NCBI GenBank assembly: GCA_002691265.1
Contig: NZHJ01000008.1
Coordinates: 55,067-71,312, forward strand
DNA: 16,246 nt
Direction of reading: 5' to 3'
From: Flavobacteriaceae bacterium
GTDB taxonomy: Bacteria; Bacteroidota; Bacteroidia; Flavobacteriales; Flavobacteriaceae
Shown here: piece by piece, positions 6,909 through 14,102 of the stretch
How the letters are laid out: every line of letters starts with the position of its first letter
How positions within the stretch are numbered: position 1 is the first letter of the stretch
Program-made: the position numbers and the translations under genes
Notes under the pieces: generated by a model
What the model saw: the letters and a program-made list of their open reading frames with translations, nothing else
Database searches by the model: none
What the model was told of the DNA's origin: nothing

Positions 6909-6931
6909 ACAAAAGTAATTATTACACTATT

Positions 6932-8419
6932 GTGAGACGAGTAAGATTTGCACCAAGCCCAACAGGACCGCTTCACGTGGGTGGTCTGCGAACAGCTCTG
7001 TTTAACTACCTGTTTACCAAAAATTCTGGAGGTGATTTTATTCTTAGAATTGAAGACACTGACAAAAAAAGAGAGGTACCAGGAGCTGAGCAATATATTG
7101 TTGACGCACTAGCTTGGTGTGGAATCACTCCCGATGAAGGCCCAAAAACAGGCGGCAAGCTTGGCCCTTACAGGCAGAGCGAGAGAAATCATTTGTATGA
7201 AGAAAAAATTAAGATCTTAGTTAATTCTGGGCAGGCTTATTATGCATTTGATTCTGAAGAAGAGCTTAATTTGTATAGAGAAGATTCTGAAAAAAAGGGA
7301 GAGACCTTTATTTATAATTGGAAAAACCGAAAGTCTCTCAAAAACTCTCTTTCGCTTGACAAAGAATCTGTGGAAAAGCTACTTGAAAAAGGAGAAAAGC
7401 ATGTAATAAGATTTTTATCACCTGAGAGCCAGGAGGTTAAAACTGTTGATGTAATAAGAGGCGAGTCTGTTATTGACTCTAGTTTGCTGGATGACAAAAT
7501 CTTAATTAAGGCTAACGGAACTCCTACGTATCATTTTGCCAATGTAGTTGATGATCACTTAATGAAAATTACCCATGTAATTAGAGGGGAAGAGTGGTTG
7601 CCTTCTTTGGCGCTACACGTTCTCTTGTATGACGCGTTTGGCTGGGAAAAGCCGATTTTTGCTCACCTTCCTTTAATCCTCAACCCCAACGGAAAAGGAA
7701 AGCTGAGCAAGAGAAGTGGTGAAAAAGGAGGGTTTCCAGTGTTTCCAATCGACTGGAGAGAGGATACCAAGCTAAAAGGTTTTAGAGAGTCCGGCATCCT
7801 TCCAGAAGGATTAGTTAACTATTTAGCAACACTTGGCTGGTCACCTGAAGAAGGCTTAGAGATATTGACGCTACGTAAGCTAACAGAACTGTTTTTATTG
7901 GAAAATGTTGTTTCATCTGCTGCAAACTTTGATTTTGAGAAACTAAAATGGTATAACCACAAGCATATCCAAACAACAGAAAGCTTTAAGCTGGCTGAGT
8001 TGCTTGAAAGTCTAAATAAGAACGCTGGTGAAATTATAAAGGAAAAGTTGGCAGACGCTATAACTCTTGTAAAAGAAAGAGCTAATACTGTTTCTGATCT
8101 GTGGGGGTTAGTAAGTTATCTGTTTTTTGACCCGATAAGCTACGATGAAAAAAGTTTAAAAAAGATATCTAAAGACGGTCTCGAAAAAATAGTTTCTGAA
8201 ATAATTAGTCAGTGTAAGAAAAGAGATGGTACATCAGGATTCGTTGAAAATCTAACGTCTTGGGGTGATGAAATTGGAATAGGGGCTGGTCAAATAATGA
8301 TGACTACAAGAGTAATCTTAACCGGTAGTTTGACAGGTGTTGGTGTTCAAGAAATAGTGTCGTTCATTGGGTTAGAGAGCGTTGGTCGACGTGCGGAAAA
8401 ATTTAAAACCGGAATTTAA
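6932..8419 (+). CDS. gltX: glutamyl-tRNA synthetase
   Basis: This class Ic aminoacyl-tRNA synthetase (495 aa) charges tRNA-Glu with glutamate using ATP. The Rossmann catalytic core begins at once with RFAPSPTGPLHVGG, in which HVGG (residues 15-18) is the HIGH motif. RIEDTD follows near 40, and KLSKR (residues 257-261) is the KMSKS motif. The C-terminal half is the helical anticodon-binding region. The start codon is GTG at 6932, because no ATG fits and the catalytic core starts only four residues later. A glnS gene is also present in the window, so GltX here is expected to be the discriminating form that charges only tRNA-Glu. It is followed after 78 nt by the SPFH gene on the same strand. 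Confidence 0.98.
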   Translation: MRRVRFAPSPTGPLHVGGLRTALFNYLFTKNSGGDFILRIEDTDKKREVPGAEQYIVDALAWCGITPDEGPKTGGKLGPYRQSERNHLYEEKIKILVNSGQAYYAFDSEEELNLYREDSEKKGETFIYNWKNRKSLKNSLSLDKESVEKLLEKGEKHVIRFLSPESQEVKTVDVIRGESVIDSSLLDDKILIKANGTPTYHFANVVDDHLMKITHVIRGEEWLPSLALHVLLYDAFGWEKPIFAHLPLILNPNGKGKLSKRSGEKGGFPVFPIDWREDTKLKGFRESGILPEGLVNYLATLGWSPEEGLEILTLRKLTELFLLENVVSSAANFDFEKLKWYNHKHIQTTESFKLAELLESLNKNAGEIIKEKLADAITLVKERANTVSDLWGLVSYLFFDPISYDEKSLKKISKDGLEKIVSEIISQCKKRDGTSGFVENLTSWGDEIGIGAGQIMMTTRVILTGSLTGVGVQEIVSFIGLESVGRRAEKFKTGI

Positions 8420-8497
8420 CATTATTTTAAAGTAAATTTTTTCACGAAAGCTTGTCTTTTCTGTATATTGTGTGATACAAACCAATTTTTATTTAAA

Positions 8498-9430
8498 ATG
8501 ATATTTTATACTATTATTCTGCCTATAGGGCTATTACTTCTTTTCTTTACTTTTTTCGTGGTTAAGCAACAATCTGCTGCGATTGTTGAAAGATTTGGAA
8601 AATTTGTGAGCGTAAGACAGTCTGGCCTTCAATTAAAAATTCCTATTATTGATAATGTGGCAGGAAGACTAAGTTTGAGAATTCAGCAACTTGATGTTGT
8701 TGTTGAAACTAAAACGAAAGACGACGTTTTTGTAAAACTGAAAGTCTCCGTGCAATTTAAGGTAATCAAGGAAAAAGTTTATGATGCTTTTTACAAATTA
8801 GACAACCCTGGTGATCAAATCACAAGTTTCATTTTTGATGTGGTGCGTGCTGAGGTCCCAAAACTAATTCTTGATGATGTGTTCCTTAAGAAAGATGATA
8901 TTGCAATTGCTGTTAAGTCTGAGCTTCAAGAAGCTATGACAGAGTACGGCTTCCAAATAATTAAAACACTTGTTACTGATATTGATCCAGACGCACAGGT
9001 TAAAGAATCAATGAACAGAATTAATGCCTCAGAAAGAGAAAAGGTTGCTGCTCAATTTGAGGGAGAGGCTCAAAAGATTTTAATCATAGAAAAAGCTAAG
9101 GCTGAAGCAGAAAGCAAAAGGCTTCAAGGTCAAGGTATTGCAGATCAAAGAAGGGAAATTGCAAGAGGATTAGAGGATTCTGTAAAAGTGCTTAACGGAG
9201 TTGATATTAACTCCCAAGAGGCTTCTGCGCTGATTGTTGTTACTCAGCATTATGACACGCTTCAATCAGTCGGAGCTGAAGCAAACAGTAATCTAATTTT
9301 GATGCCTAACTCTCCTCAAGCTGGATCTGAGATGCTAAACAACATGGTTGCATCCTTTACGGCTAGTAATCAAATTGGAGAAGAAATGAAAAAAGCGAGA
9401 ATGCAACAAAAAGGAAAAGAGTCTAAATAA
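8498..9430 (+). CDS. SPFH/band-7 domain membrane protein (stomatin-like)
   Basis: This 310-aa protein has one N-terminal membrane segment (residues 2-22) followed by an SPFH/band-7 domain (VKQQSAAIVERFGKFVSVRQSGLQLKIP onward). A charged, alanine- and glutamate-rich coiled coil comes next (SEREKVAAQFEGEAQKILIIEKAKAEAESKRLQ, about residues 177-210). The C-terminus ALIVVTQHYDTLQSVGAEANSNLILMPNSP is typical of stomatin/paraslipin-like proteins, which oligomerise on membranes and are thought to organise membrane proteins or proteases. The partner is not identifiable here. An upstream TTG at 8468 would add ten residues, but the ATG at 8498 puts the membrane segment at the N-terminus as in relatives. 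It ends 3 nt before the convergent glnS end, and its likely terminator lies inside glnS. Confidence 0.92.
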   Translation: MIFYTIILPIGLLLLFFTFFVVKQQSAAIVERFGKFVSVRQSGLQLKIPIIDNVAGRLSLRIQQLDVVVETKTKDDVFVKLKVSVQFKVIKEKVYDAFYKLDNPGDQITSFIFDVVRAEVPKLILDDVFLKKDDIAIAVKSELQEAMTEYGFQIIKTLVTDIDPDAQVKESMNRINASEREKVAAQFEGEAQKILIIEKAKAEAESKRLQGQGIADQRREIARGLEDSVKVLNGVDINSQEASALIVVTQHYDTLQSVGAEANSNLILMPNSPQAGSEMLNNMVASFTASNQIGEEMKKARMQQKGKESK

Positions 9431-9433
9431 CTC

Positions 9434-11107
9434 TTACTTTTTCCAGGAGTCTCTAAGGCCGACAGTTTTGTTAAAAACAATATTGTCGGCTTTACTTTTT
9501 TTATCTACTGTGAAATATCCTTTTCTTTGGAACTGAAATGTGTCTCCTGGAACAGCACCTTTTAAAGACGGCTCTGCTTTTGCATGAATAACTTTTAATG
9601 AGTCAGGGTTAATGTCATCAAGGAAGTTGCCTTTTTCATTTGATCCCGGCGCTTCTTCTTTAAATAATCTGTCGTAACTGTTAACGATTATGTTTATGCT
9701 TTCTTTTTGAGTTACCCAATGAAGGGTTCCTTTTACTTTCCTTAGGCTTTCCTCTGTTCCAGAGCCGCTTTTACTATTTGGGTCATACTCGCACAGTATT
9801 TCAACTATATTCCCTGCAGGATCTTTAATCACACTTGTTCCTTTTATTATATATGCACTTTTCAGCCTAACCTCTTTGCCTGTAGTTAGTCTAAAGAACT
9901 TTCTATTGGCTTCTTCTTTGAAGTCTTCTCTTTCTATATACAGGTGTTTATTAAAGGGTATTGTTCTTTTTTTAATACCGTCTTTTTCAGGATTGTCCTC
10001 AGACTCAAGCTCTTCAGTTTTGCCTTCTGGATAGTTTGTTATCGTTAGTTTAACAGGGTCTAAAACAACCATTTTTCTATCTGCTTCTTTATTTAAATCT
10101 TCTCTAACACAAAACTCAAGCAAAGAAACATCAATTACGTTTTCTCTTTTTGCAACACCAACCTTGTTTATAAACTCTCTGATGGATTTCGGTGTGTAGC
10201 CTCTTCTTCTTAGCCCTGAGATTGTTGGCATTCGTGGATCGTCCCAACCGTCAACTAGCTCTTTATCAACTAAAACCGCAAGCTTTCTTTTACTCATTAT
10301 TGTATAGCTTAGATTTAATCTAGCAAATTCTCTTTGTTTTGGTAAAACAGACATGTTTTGTGTCTCAGGCTTTATTGACTCTATAAACCACTCGTATAAG
10401 TCTCTGTGTGGTTTAAATTCTAAAGAGCACAAAGAATGTGAAACTTGTTCAATGTAATCGCATTGTCCGTGAGCCCAATCATACATTGGATAGATTTTCC
10501 AATCTGTAGATGTTCTATGGTGTGGCTTATTTAGAACCCTGTAAATAATCGGGTCTCTCATAAGCATGTTTGGGTGAGACATGTCAATCTTTGCTCTTAA
10601 AACATGAACCCCTTCTTTATGCACACCATTTTTCATTTCGGTAAAAATGTTTAGGTTTTCTTCAACACCCCTGTCCCTGTGTGGGCTGTTTTTACCTACA
10701 GTGGTGGGGGTGCCTTTTTGTTCCGCCATTTCCTCAGAGGTTTGAGAGTCTACATAGGCCTTTCCTTTTTTTATTAGTAAAATTGCCCAGTCATAAAGTT
10801 GTTGAAAGTTGTCAGATGAATAAGTGACCTTGTCCCAATTAAAACCTAGCCATAAAACATCATTTTTAATTGCTTTTACGTATTCAACTTCTTCTTTTTC
10901 AGGGTTTGTGTCATCAAATCTAAGGTTAACAGGGGCGTTATATTTTTGCCCTAATCCAAAATTTAAACCAATTGCTTTGGCGTGTCCTATGTGTAAGTAT
11001 CCGTTTGGCTCAGGCGGAAATCTAAACCTCAAGTCTCTTGAGTCAAAACCAGAAGCTAAATCTCCTTGAATAATTTGCTCTATAAAATTTTCTGGTTTAT
11101 TTTCCAC
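9434..11107 (-). CDS. glnS: glutaminyl-tRNA synthetase
   Basis: This class Ic synthetase (557 aa, close to the E. coli length) attaches glutamine to tRNA-Gln. RFPPEPNGYLHIGHAKAI contains the HIGH motif at residues 39-42, followed by LRFDDTNPEKE near 62. YDWAHGQCDYIEQVSHSLCSLEF and the KMSKS-equivalent MSKRKL come later in the core, and the C-terminal beta-barrel anticodon-binding domain includes YIKGTSVIKDPAGNIVEI-like sequence. The presence of GlnRS means glutamine tRNA is charged directly rather than through transamidation. The 3' coding end (9455-9493) contains a strong stem-loop that reads as a terminator only on the opposite strand. It is divergent from folB across 47 nt. Confidence 0.98.
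   Translation of the reverse strand: MENKPENFIEQIIQGDLASGFDSRDLRFRFPPEPNGYLHIGHAKAIGLNFGLGQKYNAPVNLRFDDTNPEKEEVEYVKAIKNDVLWLGFNWDKVTYSSDNFQQLYDWAILLIKKGKAYVDSQTSEEMAEQKGTPTTVGKNSPHRDRGVEENLNIFTEMKNGVHKEGVHVLRAKIDMSHPNMLMRDPIIYRVLNKPHHRTSTDWKIYPMYDWAHGQCDYIEQVSHSLCSLEFKPHRDLYEWFIESIKPETQNMSVLPKQREFARLNLSYTIMSKRKLAVLVDKELVDGWDDPRMPTISGLRRRGYTPKSIREFINKVGVAKRENVIDVSLLEFCVREDLNKEADRKMVVLDPVKLTITNYPEGKTEELESEDNPEKDGIKKRTIPFNKHLYIEREDFKEEANRKFFRLTTGKEVRLKSAYIIKGTSVIKDPAGNIVEILCEYDPNSKSGSGTEESLRKVKGTLHWVTQKESINIIVNSYDRLFKEEAPGSNEKGNFLDDINPDSLKVIHAKAEPSLKGAVPGDTFQFQRKGYFTVDKKSKADNIVFNKTVGLRDSWKK
9455..9502 (+). terminator. factor-independent terminator for the SPFH gene, inside the glnS coding end
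   Basis: On the plus strand, AAGGCCGACA (9455-9464) pairs with TGTCGGCTTT (9484-9493), ten pairs with one G-U. An inner stem TTGTT/AACAA (9468-9472 with 9476-9480) is separated from it by a 3x3 internal loop, and the hairpin is followed by ACTTTTTTT (9494-9502). This has the form of an intrinsic terminator, 25 nt past the SPFH stop. Read the other way there is no T-run after the hairpin, so it should not stop glnS transcription. The same bases encode the last residues of GlnRS. Confidence 0.75.
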
Positions 11108-11131
11108 AATAGTTTGTTTTTAATAAGTTTA

Positions 11132-11139
11132 CAAAGTTA
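11132..11139 (-). promoter_or_regulatory. possible glnS -7 element (TAACTTTG)
   Basis: The minus strand TAACTTTG fits TAnnTTTG and lies 24 nt before the glnS ATG. A clear -33 TTG is not seen. On the other strand TAAGTTTA (11124-11131) is a 7 of 8 match that could serve folB, so the 47-nt divergent gap probably holds both promoters. Confidence 0.4.
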
Positions 11140-11154
11140 TCAAAAGAATAATTA

Positions 11155-11514
11155 ATGAAGGCTACTGTTAAAGTTGAAAATCTGAAAATATATGCTTTTC
11201 ACGGATGCATGGAAGAAGAAAAGGCAATAGGAAGCGATTATATTGTAAATATTGAGGCAGAGTGTTTTGTGGGCAATGATGCTTTTAACGACAAGATTTC
11301 AGACACCATAGATTATGTTGATTTAGCCAGAATAGCAAAAAGGGAGATGTTGACAAGGTCTAAGCTGCTTGAAGCTGTAGTGAAAAGAATCATTGATAGA
11401 TCGTTTGAAGAAATTAATGTATTGAATAAAATTTCTGTAACAGTTTCTAAGCTAAACCCTCCCATAAATGCAGATGTTGAAGCTGTTTCAGTAACAATGG
11501 AAGAAGAAAGATAA
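11155..11514 (+). CDS. folB: dihydroneopterin aldolase
   Basis: FolB (119 aa, standard length) converts 7,8-dihydroneopterin to 6-hydroxymethyl-7,8-dihydropterin plus glycolaldehyde in cytosolic folate synthesis, working as an octamer in characterised relatives. The sequence has the family opening VKVENLKIYAFHGCMEEE with the catalytic-site glutamate at E22, the conserved tyrosine at Y54 in TIDYVDL, and the general-acid/base lysine at K99 in VSKLNPP. These positions coincide with those of characterised FolB enzymes, so the enzyme looks intact. It starts at ATG 11155 in a short gap divergent from glnS, and tRNA-Cys follows 50 nt after its stop with its own likely promoter. Confidence 0.95.
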   Translation: MKATVKVENLKIYAFHGCMEEEKAIGSDYIVNIEAECFVGNDAFNDKISDTIDYVDLARIAKREMLTRSKLLEAVVKRIIDRSFEEINVLNKISVTVSKLNPPINADVEAVSVTMEEER

Positions 11515-11539
11515 GGAGAGGTAAATAAAAAATTTATCC

Positions 11540-11547
11540 TACATTTG
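11540..11547 (+). promoter_or_regulatory. predicted tRNA-Cys -7 element (TACATTTG)
   Basis: TACATTTG is an exact TAnnTTTG match ending 17 nt before the mature tRNA 5' end, which gives a short 5' leader of about 10 nt for RNase P to remove. No convincing -33 TTG is present upstream, where the sequence is the end of folB and an A-rich stretch. Confidence 0.5.
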
Positions 11548-11564
11548 CCCTCACCATATGAAAG

Positions 11565-11635
11565 GGCGCCTTGGCCGAGTGGCTAGGCAGAGGTCTGCAA
11601 AACCTTGTACGGCGGTTCGAATCCGCCAGGCGCCT
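11565..11635 (+). tRNA. tRNA-Cys (anticodon GCA)
   Basis: A complete cloverleaf is readable. Acceptor stem GGCGCCT (11565-11571) pairs with AGGCGCC (11628-11634). The anticodon stem GAGGT/ACCTT encloses loop CTGCAAA with anticodon GCA at 11597-11599. The T arm is GGCGG-TTCGAAT-CCGCC (11611-11627). The discriminator base is T (U73), the identity base for cysteine. The CCA tail is not encoded, so it must be added by a nucleotidyltransferase. Confidence 0.96.
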
Positions 11636-11640
11636 CATCA

Positions 11641-11672
11641 AAAAAACCCCTGCTAATCACAGGGGGTTTTTT
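11641..11672. terminator. bidirectional intrinsic terminator after tRNA-Cys
   Basis: AAAAAACCCCTG (11641-11652) pairs with CAGGGG and TTTTTT (to 11672) around a 7-nt loop, with one extra G bulged on the 3' arm. The A-run on one side and T-run on the other allow termination in both directions. It closes folB/tRNA-Cys from the left and the lipoprotein genes, ending at 11692, from the right. Confidence 0.88.
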
Positions 11673-11691
11673 CCTTTTAATTCTTGGATTA

Positions 11692-12201
11692 TTATTCCTC
11701 CGCCGCCATAGACTGAGCTAATTCAACTTCCTTTGCCATAGCGCTTGTGTCGTTACGCAAATACGATCTTTGTATTTTGTCTTCATTTCCCCAGAAATAT
11801 GAAATATGTGTTGGCACTTCTATAGTCTCTCCACTTGCTTTTCCAACGCCTTTCCATAGAAACCATGCTTTACTCACTTTTCCAAAACCGGGGTAAGTTA
11901 CAGTTTCAACCCAAGCGGATCTGCCTTCGTTGCCCCAAATACACTCAATATTATCAAAAAGCTCGTGATGTGAAGCAACAAGCGTTAAGTTCTCTGCGAT
12001 TGGTATAGAGTCTGTACTGTTAGAAAAGACATATGCGTCATCTGCATACGCGTTCGCGATACCCTGCATGTCGTTTGCCATATAGGCTTCAAATATTCCC
12101 AAAACTGCTTGTGATTTAGGGTCGTCAAATTCAATTGTTGCTTTTTCTTCACAGCTAAAAGAAATAGTTACTGCTGTAATTAATAAAATTAGTTTTTTCA
12201 T
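11692..12201 (-). CDS. NTF2/SnoaL-like lipoprotein A
   Basis: This 169-aa protein has a lipoprotein signal peptide with the lipobox ending at C17 (ISFSC) and then an acidic EE directly after the cysteine. The rest resembles the small cone-shaped NTF2/SnoaL-like fold: FEAYMANDMQGIANAYADDAYVFSNST is a typical opening helix and strand, followed by a strand-rich part with WVETVTYPGFGKVSKAWFLWKG and ISYFWGNEDKIQRSYL. It is clearly related to the neighbouring upstream gene. The product should be tethered to a membrane by lipid. The fold can be enzymatic or purely ligand-binding; I cannot assign a substrate. The first gene of the pair lies 31 nt upstream, so co-transcription is likely. Confidence 0.75.
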   Translation of the reverse strand: MKKLILLITAVTISFSCEEKATIEFDDPKSQAVLGIFEAYMANDMQGIANAYADDAYVFSNSTDSIPIAENLTLVASHHELFDNIECIWGNEGRSAWVETVTYPGFGKVSKAWFLWKGVGKASGETIEVPTHISYFWGNEDKIQRSYLRNDTSAMAKEVELAQSMAAEE

Positions 12202-12232
12202 TGTATTGTGTTTTAATTAGTGTTTGAGTTAT

Positions 12233-12727
12233 TTATTCGACTGGCATTGCTGCCTCCATTATTCTAGAATAGTCTCGGTCGGAGAAAAATGCTTGAGCTA
12301 TCACTATTTTTCCGTCTTCCCATTTATAATCAAAATGAGCTCTAATCTGTAGTTTCTCACCTGTTTCATTTGCTGTTGCACTCCATGTAAACCAGTGGTT
12401 TGTCCATATGTTTCCGTCAGAAAAGTAATTAGTATGTGCATATTGGTCGTCAATAGAAATACCCGAGAACACCTTATGTTCCACATGCCATCCTCCAATT
12501 AAATTTTCTTTTCCTTGTACCTCAGTTGAATTAAATTTAGCTTGGACAGTGTCAGAATATGTTTCGTTGGCAGTGTCAAAATTTTTGGAAACATAATCTT
12601 CTGCTATTTTTTTTACTTTTGTTGAAAGATCATCTGTTCTTTTAAGAACTCCTGCATTGTCTGCTGTTGGTTGTTTGCATGCTGCAAACATAAATGAGAC
12701 TAACATAATTAGCATTATTTTTTTCAT
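12233..12727 (-). CDS. NTF2/SnoaL-like lipoprotein B
   Basis: This 164-aa protein starts with a lipoprotein signal peptide whose lipobox ends at C17 (FMFAAC), the same position as in the downstream paralogue. The mature part has helix-forming KVKKIAEDYVSKNFDTANETYSDTVQAKFNST and then a beta-rich region with WTNHWFTWSATANETGEKLQIRAHFDYKWEDGKIVIAQAFFSDRDYSRIMEA. Shared spacing with lipoprotein A (NST ahead of ENL, then WF.W, GE, H..Y.W, KI) indicates an old tandem duplication. The function is unknown. The gene lies 68 nt downstream of the LysE-type exporter gene; that gap contains a 19-bp inverted repeat that may be a terminator for the exporter operon or an operator for this pair. Confidence 0.75.
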   Translation of the reverse strand: MKKIMLIMLVSFMFAACKQPTADNAGVLKRTDDLSTKVKKIAEDYVSKNFDTANETYSDTVQAKFNSTEVQGKENLIGGWHVEHKVFSGISIDDQYAHTNYFSDGNIWTNHWFTWSATANETGEKLQIRAHFDYKWEDGKIVIAQAFFSDRDYSRIMEAAMPVE

Positions 12728-12770
12728 TTTATAAAAAGATTATTGGTTAGTGCTTAAATTTAATAAATTA

Positions 12771-12799
12771 TGTAACACGCTGTGTTACAATAACGTTAT
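12771..12799. repeat. 19-bp perfect inverted repeat plus adjacent 10-bp palindrome
   Basis: TGTAACACGCTGTGTTACA (12771-12789) is an 8-bp perfect inverted repeat around GCT. It is directly followed by the palindrome ATAACGTTAT (12790-12799), which contains the exporter gene stop codon. It lies at the 3' end of the minus-strand exporter gene, 44 nt before lipoprotein B. A hairpin here has only an AT-rich tail, not a T-run, so it would be a weak terminator. The symmetry would also fit a dimeric regulator's operator. Confidence 0.6.
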
Positions 12800-13413
12800 G
12801 CACCTTTTAAAATTAAAACTACTCCAGAAACTATAAGTATTAAAGAAACTATAGAATTCACAATTACTATTCCTTTTCCTGTTAATAGAGATTTAAACCT
12901 ATTTGCAACAGAAATTTTTAACAGATCAGTAATAAAGTATGAAAGTAGTACTATTGAAAAAAACAAAACAAAGCTTGTAAATGATTTGCCACTTGCCGGC
13001 GATGATACGATGGTAACCCCTCCCCAAAAGATGAACACTCCTACATTTAAAATGTTTATAGCAAACCCTTTTGCTGCCAATCCGAAATAATTTTCTTTGG
13101 TTTCCTGAATTTCCGGTTGATCTTTACTTTTTTTGTTTCTGTTAATCCACGAAAAAAGACCATATAAGAGTAGTATTGTTCCCCCTAAGACAAAAAGCCC
13201 TTGCTTATTTTGATCATCCTCAAGAAGCTGAAAGCTTCCTAAATAACAAACACCTATAAAGCACGCGTCTGCAAACATAACCCCGAGGTCAAATGCTACT
13301 GCCGCTTTAAATCCTTTTGTAATACTTGTTTCTAATAAAACCCAAAAAACAGGACCCATTATAAATGCTGTAAAAAATCCTATAGTGATTGGGGTTAAAA
13401 AATTAAAGTCCAC
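12796..13413 (-). CDS. LysE/RhtB-family exporter
   Basis: This 205-aa integral membrane protein begins with a GTG codon whose G is shared with the TAG stop of the upstream GIN-domain gene. The N-terminus PITIGFFTAFIMGPVFWVLLETSITKGFKAAVAFDLGVMFAD fits the LysE/RhtB family signature, with a conserved GP in the first membrane segment and a G-rich second one. About six hydrophobic segments are visible, with a hydrophilic loop NRNKKSKDQPEIQETKEN near residues 90-108. Family members export amino acids or other small metabolites using the proton-motive force; the substrate is not predictable. It is the last gene of the tight rnr-GIN-exporter cluster. Confidence 0.82.
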   Translation of the reverse strand: MDFNFLTPITIGFFTAFIMGPVFWVLLETSITKGFKAAVAFDLGVMFADACFIGVCYLGSFQLLEDDQNKQGLFVLGGTILLLYGLFSWINRNKKSKDQPEIQETKENYFGLAAKGFAINILNVGVFIFWGGVTIVSSPASGKSFTSFVLFFSIVLLSYFITDLLKISVANRFKSLLTGKGIVIVNSIVSLILIVSGVVLILKGA

Positions 13414-14090
13414 TATTCGTTATAAATATAATTCACAACCCCTCCTAAAGAAATACTCTCAACTATTTTATCTGTTTTGTAGTGTACGTTTATTATCCCG
13501 CCTAGCTTGCTGTTTGCTTCAAGTTCTTTAGTTGCTGAAACCTCAATTAATCCACCTGTTGTAGACGCCGCATAGGTTTCAGTTGTTGTAAGTTTTTCTG
13601 CATCTATTTCAGCACCAGTTGAAGTAGAACAATCATGATATTCAGCATTGCCTGAAAGATTAACTGTAGATCCAGTAGCAGAAGTTGTGTTTAAAGTGTT
13701 TAAATCAACAATGATATTCACGGTTGATCCTGTGTTTGCTTTTAAATTTAAATCTGCCTGCTTTATTGTATCTTTTGAAAAGACATTAGATCCTTCGTGA
13801 GAGATTATATTATAGAGTGTTTTATAAAACAAGGTGACTTTTGTTTTATCTCCAGAAAATCTTCTTTCCAAGTTTAGTCTAATTTTTAAATCTCCATTTT
13901 TATTTTTTACAACAACGAAGTTTGTGTTTTTTCCTGTAATTTCAACTTTGTTTTCATCGAACTTAATAAGCTCTAGATTTATTCCGTCATAAACCGCAAC
14001 TTTTGAGAAATCTCCTAGGCCTCTATCAATCTTAGACTGTCCTAAAAATGTAAATGTTCCAAGTAAAAAAATTATAACTGTATGTTTCAT
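13413..14090 (-). CDS. secreted GIN-domain (DUF2807-type) protein
   Basis: This 225-aa protein has an N-terminal signal peptide (about residues 1-18) without a lipobox cysteine. The rest follows the putative auto-transporter adhesin, head GIN domain pattern: FSKVAVYDGINLELIKFDENKVEITG and then short glycine-rich beta turns in series (NTGSTVNII, SATGSTVNLSG, STGAEIDA, STTGGLIEVSA, SKLGGIINV, SLGGVVNYI), consistent with a right-handed beta-helix. Such proteins are common in Bacteroidota and are expected in the periplasm or at the outer membrane. No enzymatic role is known to me. The gene is 12 nt downstream of rnr and overlaps the exporter start by one base. Confidence 0.82.
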   Translation of the reverse strand: MKHTVIIFLLGTFTFLGQSKIDRGLGDFSKVAVYDGINLELIKFDENKVEITGKNTNFVVVKNKNGDLKIRLNLERRFSGDKTKVTLFYKTLYNIISHEGSNVFSKDTIKQADLNLKANTGSTVNIIVDLNTLNTTSATGSTVNLSGNAEYHDCSTSTGAEIDAEKLTTTETYAASTTGGLIEVSATKELEANSKLGGIINVHYKTDKIVESISLGGVVNYIYNE

Positions 14091-14102
14091 AACTTAAAAT
14101 TA

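Noticed and set aside
6971-6985. A third CACGTG-containing parS-like sequence in gltX
   Set aside because: Only the CACGTG core with one flank partly matches. These bases encode the PLHVGG catalytic motif of GluRS, so the match is explained by coding constraint.
8468-8497. Upstream TTG start extending the SPFH protein by ten residues
   Set aside because: The extension is polar and would sit before the membrane anchor, while the ATG at 8498 gives the N-terminus expected for the family.
11515-11540. Possible hairpin between the folB stop and the tRNA promoter (GGTAAAT with ATTTATCC)
   Set aside because: Pairing is imperfect and AT-rich, so it is not distinguishable from chance.
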